From Quercus robur (Eukaryota > Streptophyta > Magnoliopsida > Fagales > Fagaceae), in the NCBI RefSeq assembly GCF_932294415.1, contig NC_065536.1, forward strand, positions 54,594,354-54,658,353: a stretch of 64,000 nucleotides of DNA, written 5' to 3'. Position numbers and translations under genes: made by a program. Below are positions 33,441-44,853 of the stretch, in pieces. Every line of letters begins with the position of its first letter. Positions within the stretch are counted from its first letter, which is position 1. Under the pieces are notes generated by a model. It searched no databases, was not told the origin of the DNA, and saw only the letters and a list, made by a program, of their open reading frames with translations.

Positions 33441-33529
33441 ATATATTAGATAAATAAAACGTTGCCAGACAATGAAAATTTTGTAATTTATCATGGTATA
33501 TATGGTTCTATCCTCTCATAATCATTATT

Positions 33530-33820
33530 TGTTGGGAATAATGCATTAATATTTACTATCTGTAATTATGTAAACAAAAAACATAATAAAAACTATTTAA
33601 TTGTGTAAATAAATAAAACTCATAGACTAGATTAATACAAAATGATAAATTCGAATATGGCCAAGACTAGGATTTGACACTACGTGCTTACATAAATTTC
33701 AACAACCTCCTAGTGATGCTATGAAATTCTTGACACAACAACCTCCTAGTGGAGCTCTAAGACTCTTGGACATCTACTTATGCTCGAAATTGATAATGGA
33801 AAAGTGAATAGAATGAAAAG
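33530..33820. repeat. LTR-like fragment interrupted by a solo LTR
   Basis: Begins TGTTGGGAATAATGC, contains a duplicated phrase (caacaacctcctagtg twice), and continues after the solo LTR at 34928. Its right end and target duplication were not found. Confidence 0.4.
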
Positions 33821-34922
33821 TGTAAGGTTGAATTTATTCAATCATGTGTTGGCTTTATTTTGTGCCAAATTTGCTTGTATTTTAGTAATTAGATACCCTG
33901 TATTTAGATGGGAATTATGTAAGGGTTGTGTGAGAGAGAGTGTGAAGAAAACTTAAGATGTGTGCATACAAAGGAGCCTTACAACTGGATCTCGCGACTG
34001 ACTCACGACTGACAAGTCGCCAAAGTGGCACACATGTGAAGCATGCAGGAAACTGAAGGGTCACAACAGCTGAAATACTACAGAATAAAATATACAGTCT
34101 AGCCAGGTAGTTAGCTCATGACTCAAACTCGCGACTCGTTCCACTCGCGAGACTGAGCCGCCAGAATGCCCTGTTTGGATGAAAATTGACTTTTCGCATT
34201 CCTCACATACACCACTATAAATACCCTTATACCCACGAAATGTAGAGAGTTTCTAGAGAGAATTTTGAGAGAAAAACCCTAAAAAAAAAAAAAAGATTGA
34301 CTCATCCACAATCTTTGTCATTTGATTTTTCAAATTCCTCTACTTTCACCCTCTTCATTGACATATCATTGAGAGGTACATTTGCGAAATCCTTATCTCA
34401 CCATACCTATATCAGTAAGAATATATTTTGGTGCTTGGGAAGCAATTCAGAGATGACCAATTCACTTGGTTGATGCAATGGGCTTATTGCTGGATCCGGG
34501 AAGTTAAAGAATATAAGGTTAGGCGTAACTCTGTTAGAGCAAGAAGTTTGGAGGGCTTAGGTGCATTGGGTAGATTAGGCTTGAAGGGTCTTTTGTTATT
34601 TATGTATCCCAATTTTATTCTTTAGTGGATCATTTGACTGCTTGGAATGCGGCGGAGAGGTTTTTTGTCAAGTTCTTCAGTTTCTTCTTCGATAACACAT
34701 GCCGGTGTTATCTTTGTGTTTGCATCTTTCTTCCCTTACTCTTTACCTTTTAATTGCTGTTGTGTTTGTGATTTAATTATGGTTTAGAGTGTTTTACCAA
34801 TTTGGTTATGGCTTATATTCATCATTCCGCACATATATTATTTGTGTATAAGCTTGTGTTGGTATTGTTGAATTTGGGGGTCTAAACATTCATTAGTGTT
34901 TTACACACTAATTGAACTTTCA
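33821..34922 (+). mobile_element. Solo LTR, TSD AAAAG
   Basis: 1102 bp from TGTAAGGTTG to ..gaactttCA. AAAAG is found at 33816-33820 and 34923-34927. Same family as 37659-38764 in the opposite direction; both contain ctcgcgac/gtcgcgag-type words and a taaatacc-like TATA region. Reading frames inside are not genes. Confidence 0.88.
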
Positions 34923-35284
34923 AAAAGAAATACCCTATTTTGCATCAATTCAAAATAGGTGAAAGGGCAAATAGATATATTGTTCTAAAAAAACTACATT
35001 ATGTTCAGACACACAGAATAGAAAATTATTGAATTCTAGATGAGCCCAATCTACACAAACCCACATCTACACCCAACCCAACTAAATAACCACTTTTTTG
35101 GAAAGGGGAGGACCTACCCAAGTGGATCTGCCCCACACACACACAATCCCTAATTGGGGTTTTTAGGCTAAGTGGAGTACTGGAGTTTTCACTTTTCTAA
35201 TAGAGTTCCAAGTCACGAGACCAAAAATCAAATGAAACAAACACATGCTAGAAGGGGATGTTTTGGTTGTTATAATATAAGAAA

Positions 35285-35969
35285 TGTTGAGGATATTATA
35301 CAAAGTAATAATTGAAGAACAAGGTTAACACAAAAGACAAACAGAAAATAGATAACTTGGAGGCACAATTTTGTTTTCCTTAGATAATATTTGCCCCCAA
35401 CACTATTGTTGTTAAAGGGTTATCGCAAATTTGTCCCCAAGATACGACCAAGATGTTGGATTCTATAGATAGCAATTATGGAGAATGACCACATGATTTC
35501 TTGTGTTTCTCTTTAATTTACTATTTTTCAAGTGAATATAAGCCTTTATTTATACCCATAGGATTATATTTCAATAAAGGCATGTATGAAGAGTTAACAT
35601 GTTTCATAAAACCGTTCACAAGACTTGAAACCTCTTCAAACTCTCTGAACAGTCACATGAAAATTCTGAAGAAAATCCTAATTTTTGACTTTCAATCGGT
35701 CGAAAGTTCCTTTCGATCGATCGAGTGCTCTTTCAATCGAACAAGAATCGAGCAGCAATTGAGACATCCAGAGACTCAAGGATTATTTTCTTTCCATTTC
35801 GATCAATCGAGCCAAATTTTCGGCCAATCAAAAATGCTATATTTCAAATTTTCACTTAGAAAATTCCAAAACTTGAATTTTCACTTTAACAACTTTATGA
35901 AACAATATTCTTCAAACTCAAACATCATTATTACAACCTATCCTTATATATATACTTATATATACAACA
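35285..35969. mobile_element. Solo LTR, TSD AGAAA
   Basis: 685 bp with perfect inverted ends TGTTG / CAACA and AGAAA at 35280-35284 and 35970-35974. Contains tcgatcgatcgag at about 35716. No internal region remains. Confidence 0.82.
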
Positions 35970-35974
35970 AGAAA

Positions 35975-36397
35975 TAGTACAAAGGTTGAAAAGTACAAAA
36001 TAACCAACAACAAGAAAAGTAGGAAATAGTAAAAAATGGAAAAGTGTGAAAAGAGTTCAAATCAAGAACCTGACAAATGCAAGATTCTAGTCTTGTACAT
36101 AGAGTCATAATAGACGTAAGTTTTATAATATGTTTTGGTTAGATTATTCTACTCCATACTCATAAGATATCTTGAAAATCTTATAAATAAATAGTGTAGT
36201 CAGTTGAATCTGAGACCTTCGAATTTACATTACACTTAAACCAATGAGTCCACTCTCGGTAGCCCCTATATGGTAAACAATATACATAACTTAATTTTAG
36301 GCTTTCTAGCATTAAAGACCAATATTGAGAGGAACAAATCTGTAATACTCTATGTTGGTCCATGGGCAGGTCCACGTCTACATTGTTCTTATGGTCT
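35975..36397. other. Intergenic DNA; no gene seen
   Basis: Mixed AT-rich sequence between a solo LTR and a MITE. No supported feature. Confidence 0.5.
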
Positions 36398-36400
36398 TTA

Positions 36401-36452
36401 GGGTTGATTTGATTGGGTAGATTTTAGGGGGGTGGAAAAGGGAAAAGATAAT

Positions 36453-36500
<48 letters not shown>

Positions 36501-37100
36501 GTGTTTGGTTGGGTGGATTTTAAGGGGGAAAATTGGTGGGGCCTGAGTGTTTTCTCTCTCGGCCCACCAAAATGCTATCTTCCCAATTTGTGTAAAAAAT
36601 AAGAAGGAAAAGAGTAGTTGCAGTTAAATAACTAAACTACCCCTCCTCTAGAGTTTGGATTATTTTTTTTTCTTTTCCTTTTTTTTTTTTTTTTGACTCT
36701 TTCCTTGGCATGATACAACTACCCCTCCTCTCCTTATTTTTTGTTTCTTTTTGAACTACAACTCCTCTCAACTACCCCTGCTCTCGTTATTTTTTTTACT
36801 AGGTTTGATTTTTATTTTTTTAATAAACTTTGGTGATTACTTTTTTTTTTCTAGTTGGTTATTTATTTTATTTATTTATTAATTGGGCATCATTTTTCAA
36901 TAAGAGTTTATAAGTAAATTTATACAAATTCTATTTTCTATCCTCCCATTTTTTTTTCTGAACCAAACAAAAAAGTTTTTCATCTTTTCACTTTTCCACT
37001 CTCTCAACCAAACACAAATGAGAAAAACTAAAATCTTTTCTATCCTCCCTCTCACATTTTTTATCCTCCCATTTTTCCATCTTCCCAACCAAACGAAGCC
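36401..37100. mobile_element. Tourist-like MITE, TSD TTA
   Basis: 700 bp; ends GGGTTGATTTGATTGGG and (inverted) GGCTTCGTTTGGTTGGG, flanked by TTA at 36398-36400 and 37101-37103, as in PIF/Harbinger derivatives. It holds a T run of about 45 (36455-36499). Confidence 0.68.
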
Positions 37101-37103
37101 TTA

Positions 37104-37658
37104 GTCTACAATTGTATCATATAGAATTTTGTTTTTAATATTTTTACTTAGAAAACAAAAATTTTGTAATCTATAAAAGGCCTACAATCTAAAGAAGGAA
37201 AAAAATTATCAACTAAATTATTGTCAATTTATTTTCTTTCATACAGTAGATTACAAAATTCTTCCTTATGGATTAAAGGAATCCTTTTATGGATTTGAGT
37301 ATAGCTAAAATAAAATCTAGTCTTTTTAGGTTTCCCTTATTTGTTAATTGGTATCAAAACTAGCTAGCATCCTGCTATGACAAAAATTGATGACGAAGAC
37401 AATCCTCTTGACATGATCATTGTGTGCAAACTCTTATGGCGTCAATTAAAGCTAAAGGTGAGAGGATGAACTATGTACTCCAAGAGAATCATGGCATGCT
37501 CATCAATCTAAGCTTAAAAACCAAAGGAGATTGTGAAGATAATAGAGATATTCGTGTCAGAGACTATGCTTGCAACCCACCTATCAACTGAGTTATTCTT
37601 AATTTTAATGTTATTCCATGCTTTGATGGTATATTATACAAAGAATAATTAATAAACT
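37104..37658. other. Decayed retroelement start (PBS-like site) interrupted by a solo LTR
   Basis: attggtatcaaaactagc at about 37349 resembles the tRNA-Met primer site (TGGTATCAGAGC), followed by a region that could be gag. The sequence continues after the inserted LTR at 38770 to about 39330. Too decayed to name. Confidence 0.35.
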
Positions 37659-38764
37659 TGAAAGTTCAAATAGTGTAAAAACACTCTTGAACGTTTAGAC
37701 CCCCAATTTACAAATTAACAAATTCAAACCTTATGTCAAACAACTAGTGTGCGGAAAATGAACAAAAGCTATAATATAGAATTAGAAAAACTATCTAAGC
37801 CAAATTAAAATCACAACCCACAGCAGATAATAAAAGGCAAAAATAAAAGGGAAGAAAGATGCAAATACAAAGACAACACGCGATGTGTTATCAAAAAGGA
37901 AACCGAAGCCCTCGGCGTAAACCTCTTTACCACCCTCCAAGCGGTAAACAATCCACTAGAAAATGTAGTTGGGATACATGGACAGCAATAGACCCTCCAA
38001 ACCTAATCTACCTAGTGCACCTAAGCCCTCCAAGCTTCTTGCTCCAACGAAGTTGCGCCGAACCTTTTTCTTTTCTAGCTTCCCGGATTCCGCTACTTGA
38101 CCATAGCATCAACCAATGTAGATTGGTTCCTTCCTAACTGCTTCCCAGAACACCAAACAGCCCTCTCACAGTAATGAATATGGTGAGAACAAAGTTTTGG
38201 TAAAATGCCTCTCAAGGGTTTGACAATGGAGAGGAAGAGAGTTGAGGAATTTGAAGAGACTCTAATGTAAAGATTATAGGTGAATCAATCTTGTTTTACT
38301 CTAGGGTTTCTCTCTCAAAATTCTCTCTAGAAGCTCTCTTTCAGATGTGGGTATAAGGGGTATTTATACTAAGGTAAGAGAAGAATATGAAACGTCAGGT
38401 TTTTCAAAACAGGGGTGGCTCGCGGCTTGGCCTCGCGGCTTTACTGAGTCGCGAGATCCAGTCATGAGATAACCGTATGGCCAGTTGTCATGTTTTGTCC
38501 TGTAGTGCTCCAACTAGCATGACTGTTCACCTTCTGGCATGCTTGGCACGTATGCTGCATCTGGCGGCTTGCAACAGCGAGTCAACCGCAAGATCAAGCC
38601 GCGAGTCTCTGCTTTCTTATACACTCTTGAGCAATCAACACTCTATCTCACTCACTACCCTTACAACAAAACCCACCTAAATACAGGGTTACTAAATGCT
38701 GAAATACAAGCAAATTTGGCACAGAATAAAGCCAATAAGATGGTTGATTAAATTCAACCTTACA
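37659..38764 (-). mobile_element. Solo LTR, TSD AAACT
   Basis: 1106 bp; on the minus strand TGTAAGGTTG ... GAACTTTCA. AAACT occurs at 37654-37658 and 38765-38769. Reverse-orientation relative of 33821-34922. Confidence 0.88.
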
Positions 38765-38769
38765 AAACT

Positions 38770-39612
38770 CGATCATAAATTTTGAATATTATTTTCTTTA
38801 TGCGAAGATCTCTAAAGATTTCATTGGGAAATTTGTATCAAGCAAATTTAAGAGAGATGCAGTAGGTTGGTAAAATGATATAGAGCACTTCAAAATATGA
38901 AGATGTAGACCTAAAAATTCTACATGGCCAAGATTGAAAATGATGGTAATTTTTTTTCCTTTTCTCGTAATTACGATGAAATAGAATTTTTATACAAGCA
39001 TTGGTCATAAGCAATCAAACTTATATAAAGGAAATAATAAAGAGGATTTTGACTCCCAATTGTTGAAAGAATATTCGACTTTAATCATTGAGAAATTGGA
39101 AGATAAAAATTTGAAGAGTTAGAAATTGAGCAAGCCTAAGTTGAAGTAAAATTACGAGTTAAACCAAAGATCAGATATAGTACTGTTGAACAAATTTTTG
39201 GAGAAAGGGGAAAATATGGTGCTGAACAAGGAAATTAGTGAGGTTAGTAAAGTGAAAATTGTTGAGAGTTTTATGGGAGATCCAACTGAAATCCAATGTG
39301 GTGGTAAGCCATAAACCGTAAGTCTTAGGATCCTATTGACAACGCATCAAAACTGATTGATTTTTTGGCAGTAGAAAACTTCACTTTTGTCTTCAATAAC
39401 TTTGTCCTTTATTGATACTGCAAAACGATTTTTGATGATCAAATCGATTTATTGAAGTATTTATGGTACCTTTTTGTAGTCGGCAATTTCAATTTCCACA
39501 TGAAAACTCAAGATTGAGTTTCAACTAAGTGGAAAGGTTGACATAGAACACAGAATAGAAAGATCTAATTAATTTCAATAGTCAATAACCAAACAACAGT
39601 GCAAATTGCTTC
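38770..39612. other. Decayed repeat DNA; no gene seen
   Basis: Probably the continuation of the relic at 37104-37658. The last 60 bp before 39613 would be the 3' UTR of copy C. No supported coding region. Confidence 0.4.
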
Positions 39613-41481
39613 CTATTTTGGCAACTCGAAAAGTTCCTTTACCATTCGCCTGGTTCCTTCTTGGCTGTAGAATTTTTCAAGGAACTCTGCATAACGATAG
39701 CTACGATAGACTGGAGGATGTTCGTCATCAATCAAGTCCTCAATTGGACCAATCACATCTTCCGTATTTGGTCCATAAAACATTGCCAGTGATACTCGTG
39801 GATGTGTTTTGTTGGTTACAGCCCTGTGGTGCACGCTCTTAAACCTTCCATTACTCAATACCTAGATAGAATGAACAAAATCAAAGTATTTGGCACTGCT
39901 AAAGTCTATATATATATTCCTGTATCATATAGTTGTATGGTATCTCATTCATGAATAACATAAAATCGTTGATCCACTAGCATAAAAACTTGCAGCACTT
40001 GTAAGAAATGGAAGAGATATATAATAATCTAAGGGAAATAGTAAACTGGTGATTACATTGTTACCAATACATTATAATAGTCTCTATAAAAGAAGAAAGA
40101 TTCAAAATTACCTGAATCTGATCACCCAGATTGATGACAAATGCATTTGGAATAGGGTCAACGGCTACCCATTTCCCATCTTTGATCACTTGGAGGCCAG
40201 TCACTCCGGCTGACTGCTGGAGCACTGTGAGTGCATTTAGATCAGTATGAACAGCCAACCCCAAGGTCAGCTCAGGGTCTGGACATGGTGGATAAAAATT
40301 AGCTTGTGCTCTCAGTCTAGGATTATCACCCATCCTTTTCCTCAGACAATCTTTGTCCAGCCCAAGCCCTTGAGAAATCAGGCTCAAGAGCCTATTTATG
40401 AAGCCACCAATCTCCTTTGCATATTCAGCAAAGGCCACACTAAACAAATAAGGGGAAAAAAATGTGTTATCACTCAAAATATTCAACTTTTTAGGATTGT
40501 TTGAGATTTATTTATATTGTTAAAATTGAAAACTTTTTATCCAAAATACCATAAATAAAGATAAAAGTTATTTGAAAGAGTACTATGTGACCCATGAATA
40601 GTATTAAAAAGTCTAATAAGACCCATGAATAGTAGCAAAATTAAACTAAATAATAATTTAGCTTATTTTTACTATTCAATTTATTTTTTATATTATTCAT
40701 GAGCACACTGTAATTTTTGGCACTATTTACGAGCCTCATTATACTATTTTAATTAACTTTTACAAAGTATTTTCAGCAGTAATTTTTCAATTTAAACAAA
40801 ATAAGTTGTATCCAAACATATCCTCAATCAATTAAATTACATACAATTTTTTTTTTTTTCATAATTATTAACATGACAGGATACGTTATAATTGGTATAT
40901 ATAATCGTTAAAATAGAGTTGACAAAAATTTCTGTCCCACTAGACCCGCCTTACCTCGCACTATTCTTGTTCGATTTTTATGTTATTGAAAGTACAATGT
41001 TTAGGCGCTAAAGTTGAGAAGAAATACCGGTATAGAGGTGGATTTTGGGGCAAGAGATGAGTGAAATCGTCGACTGGATGCCAAGGATGAGAGAAGAGTT
41101 CACTCCATATTGTGACTTTCTCTTGGCCTTCAGACTTAAGGTAGTAGTTGAAAAGTCTTGTTTGGTAAGATCTTCAGTGAAAAACTCAGCTCTTTCTTCA
41201 GGAGGCAATTCGAAGAACTGGGTAACAGCAGTCATCACTTTTTCACATAATTCTTCAGGGACTCCATGATTGATGACTTGAAAGAACCCGTACTCTTCAC
41301 AAGCTCGTGATATTTTCTGAAGTAATGAGGAAGTGACTTGATCATTCAAGTCAATGATGGGAATGGAGGCCAGGGGGGATATATGTGCAAGTTGTGGCCT
41401 TTTGTCTTCTGGGACAATGAAGTTTGGTGTAAGGGAAATAGGTTTGATGGAATTAGCCATCTGAAAGGATTTTTCCTCCAT
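39613..41481 (-). pseudogene. 2-oxoglutarate/Fe(II) dioxygenase copy C, frameshifted in exon 1
   Basis: Exons on the minus strand: 41481-41028 (454 nt), 40439-40112 (328 nt), 39861-39613 (249 nt). Exons 2 and 3 are intact with AVHTD (iron H and D), HHRAV (third ligand) and RVS. In exon 1, after ..EDLTKQ at about 41158, four nucleotides are missing relative to copies A and B (2 nt stand where copy B has CAAGTA), so the frame changes; homology goes on in another frame (RLFNYYLKSEGQEKV ... WHPVDDFTHLLP). With this shift the protein ends early. It was a DOXC dioxygenase like copy B, and its sequence is closer to the common form. If the 4-nt gap is an assembly error, the gene would be whole. Confidence 0.82.
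40493..40824. mobile_element. MITE in intron 1 of copy C
   Basis: Ends aggattgtttgagattt and (inverted) aggatatgtttggatac. Contains the family words gaatagtat, gacccatgaatagta and cactgtaatttttggc. Same broad family as 18590-18786 and 48001-48220. Confidence 0.58.
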
Positions 41482-43058
41482 AAAAGATGAGTCAAAGAGT
41501 TGATATGAAAGGGTTGCCGACTTGCCCGTGTTCTAGCTGCTGGTGATGTTATGGTGGGTTGGTGAAGTAGTATGGGGGGAGGGGGGTAGTTGTACGGATG
41601 AGTAGACTTGTGGTTGTGGCTGAAAACTCACAGAATTGAATGTGTTTTCAGCTATTAGTCCCTAATCACATGGGGTGATTTTATTTATTTACTTTTTTAT
41701 TCGTAATTTATTTGTCATGTATATTGAAATATGATCTTGAACCTTTTTGTTTTATACGTTCTTGTTATAATATAATAACCTAAATGGATGGGGATTTATT
41801 TGAAGTGGGATTCGCCAATGCAATCTACAGAATTGTTTTGGCTTGGATTAGTTTCCTTAGAAGATATTATTGTTTTTTTTTTTTTTCTTTTGAAGAATCT
41901 CTCTCTGTATCTCTCCATATGTCTTATTCCAACAAACAAGTTTTTATAAATCCTGATTTTGTTCTACTTATGTTAATATCTATGAAGTTATTTGTCATGA
42001 GAAGGTGTAGGTGTTAAATAAATGAAACATATTTTTATTTTTATAGTTTAGCTTTATTTTCAATTTGGTTTTCAAGTTTGTAAAACTTTTATTTTTTGTC
42101 CATTTATTTTTAAACTTGCTATCATTTTGGTCCATACTATTATCTCATTTATGGAAAACATATAGGTGACTAATGGCTGCACTTTTAGTTTAAACATAAC
42201 ATTTTTTTTTTTTTTTGTAAGTGAGATAATAACGGGAACCAAAATGAAAGCTGTGAAAAAACTTGAAGATCAAATCGAAATAATGCCCAAAAATAGGAAT
42301 TAATTAAAAAGGTAATTTGCCACCCCAAAAAAAAAAGAAGTGACATTCTTTTGTATCTTCATCCTCTCTATTCATTTGTGTTGTCACTGCCGCCACCACC
42401 ACTATCAATACATCCACTGTCACCATCATCACCTTTGCATCTGGTTGAAATTTTAATGATTCTCAATGTGAGTAATATATATATTTAAGGAATGAATTAC
42501 CATTGTTGCCACTAAACACATAAAAATAAATAACATTTTTTATGAAAATATTTTACATTAAAACAATTTGTGCATTAATTAAAAAAATTCATACAATTGA
42601 ACTTATGTTAAATAAAAGTTAAATGTGATTTAGACATTTTGGTTGTCTATGTAATATATTTGAACTTTTATTCTCATATTGTGAAATTCAAACCTAATTA
42701 GTATTTGAGTTAAGAGATGTAAATCTTTTTTAGAGAGTGAGCACATAATTCTTCGAATGACATGTAGAAAAAAAAAATTATAATACTATATTTGGAGAGT
42801 CACCTCCCTAGCCCTCCCTCCACCCATGTTTGAGAAGTTGTTGATCCATCAGCGTTTACTAATTTTTCGTGAGTAGTACCTTTTTTTAGTCTCATTGATT
42901 CATGTGCGAGCAATTATGAGAGCAGTGATCCACATGGCCACAAATATATTCAAATCGGCAATGAGGTACAAATGTCAAATAGACTTACTTTTATAAGCAA
43001 CCCTCTTTTGTTTCTCAAATGTAAAAAAATAGGGTAAGTTGATATCTTTGGTAATCTT
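41482..43058. other. Upstream flank of copy C and intergenic DNA
   Basis: Should hold the copy C promoter (minus strand) near 41490-41650. Beyond it, AT-rich DNA with T and A runs; a short frame at 41784-42017 has no recognisable domain and is not supported. A CCACCACCACT-type stretch lies near 42391. Confidence 0.5.
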
Positions 43059-44848
43059 TGTTGGGTTAAGGATTGACCTGGTTAATTAATTTAATTACCT
43101 AAATTGATTAATTAGGTTAAATTATATGTAAATCGTGGAGGTACCAATAAATCACCAAATAAACTAAGTGCAATGAAAATTAAATAGACACAATAATTTG
43201 TTGACAAATGGAGAAAACCTTTTGCAAGACAAAAACCCCACCATGAGAATTTTAGGCCACCACTCCCAAGAATCCACTAATCAAAAACAAGTGGTTACAA
43301 GTATAAAAAATCTTACCACTACTAAGTCTATCCTAAAATATTAACCTACAGTTGAACATTTACTCCAATCCCCAATTGAACTTGATCTTGTAGAAGACTT
43401 TTTCCTTTGCACAGATCCTAGTACATGATTAACTTCTTTGCACGGATCCCAATACGTGACTAACTGCTTTACACGAATCTCAGTATGTGACTAATTAACT
43501 TCACGGCAACCATTTGATTGTTGTAGTTCATTTGCAGCTGCTTCACATAGAAACACCAATAAAATCTTCAATATTGATGCTAGAGACCTTGCTTAGTTAC
43601 AAAACTCAAAGACGTACGAGAAACATAATAATATCTCTTTATTCTGTAGGAGGAAGCTAGGGTTTCAAAAAGAAAACCTGATGAAGCTTTCTAGGATTAA
43701 GGGTTTCTTTCTCCACCTCCATATTTAAATAGGAGGTTAACGGGCAATTTAAAAGGGTTCGCTTATTCCTATTAGGTTTAGACAAACCTTGGGCTCTCCT
43801 AATCCTATTAGAATTATACAAACCCATAAACAAATAGCCTCTTAGAATAAAACATTTTGCTAGCTATATTCTGAAATCCGTCACCTCGATAGATCGAGAG
43901 GTGTCGAGCTTGTATCGAGAATTCTTCATTAAGTCTTGATAGATGCTAGCGTCGAGCTTATGTCGAAACTAGTGTTGAGATTCACTTGTTTCTTGGTTCA
44001 ATCTTCATGTCTTTAATGATACCACTTGTAATGTAAACTTTACATACTTCTTGATACATTAAACTAAATTTAGATCTACTCAGTTATAAGTAAAGTTCAT
44101 TTTGTCAAAGGATATGCCAATATATAGAAAATATGACCCTAACAATCTATCCATTTGGCAATTCGTGACAAAACCACAAAAACAATCATGAGAGAATATG
44201 ACCCTAACAATCTCCCCAATTGATTCATACAGAAAATAAGCCTAGTCTAAAAGATTTGAACCTTGGAAATTGTTGCAAGAAGAAGACTCAGAATATTGAC
44301 TTGGCTTTAACCCATCTTCCCTGAAAGGCACTAAACAAGACGCATCAAGGTAGCATATGAAAAATATTGACAAGTTAAATAAATAAGGTCAAGAAAACTT
44401 TTATTCACAATGCTAGCAAAATAAACAACAAGAATATCTCAATCATAGCATGTGAACCAAAGCACAAAGATACACATCTCAAAATATATCATTATTAAGT
44501 GTATCAAACTAACTCTTCCCCTAAGTTAGTTACATCAAAAAATTTCTTCTCCCTTTAACATAAAGTTCTCCCCCTAAATCTATTACTTCCCTAAGGAATA
44601 ACATTCAAAACTCAAATTTCTCCTCATTTTTTACACAATTGTCAAAGGGCATAGAAAGCCAAAAAAAAAACTTGACCGAAGACAAACAAAAAACTAACAT
44701 AAAGAGTTCTAAGAATAAAGCTCTTGAAATAGAGCTCTTTTTTAGTTTTTATAAGCTATAACAATCACAAGGTGACTTTCCTTGAATTCTGTTATGCTTG
44801 AAAGCCTAAAGATGAATTAAGGCCTAATGATCCCTTTTTGTGTCCTGG
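43059..44848 (-). mobile_element. 3' end of a copia element (LTR plus 3' internal part), reversed
   Basis: The LTR is 43059-44144: on the minus strand it begins TGTTAGGG and ends CCCAACA. It matches the LTRs at 51815-52809 and 55796-56845. The internal part to the right repeats the sequence upstream of the latter's 3' LTR: ttgtggttttgtcacg, gccaaatgg (polypurine side) and the aacttagggggag-like words, all inverted here. The rest of the element is missing; it ends near the 2.4-kb LTR at 44854. Confidence 0.75.
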
Positions 44849-44853
44849 ATGTG

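Noticed and set aside
34428..34625. 65-codon frame MVLGKQFRDDQ
   Set aside because: Fully inside the solo LTR 33821-34922; not conserved in the sister LTR.
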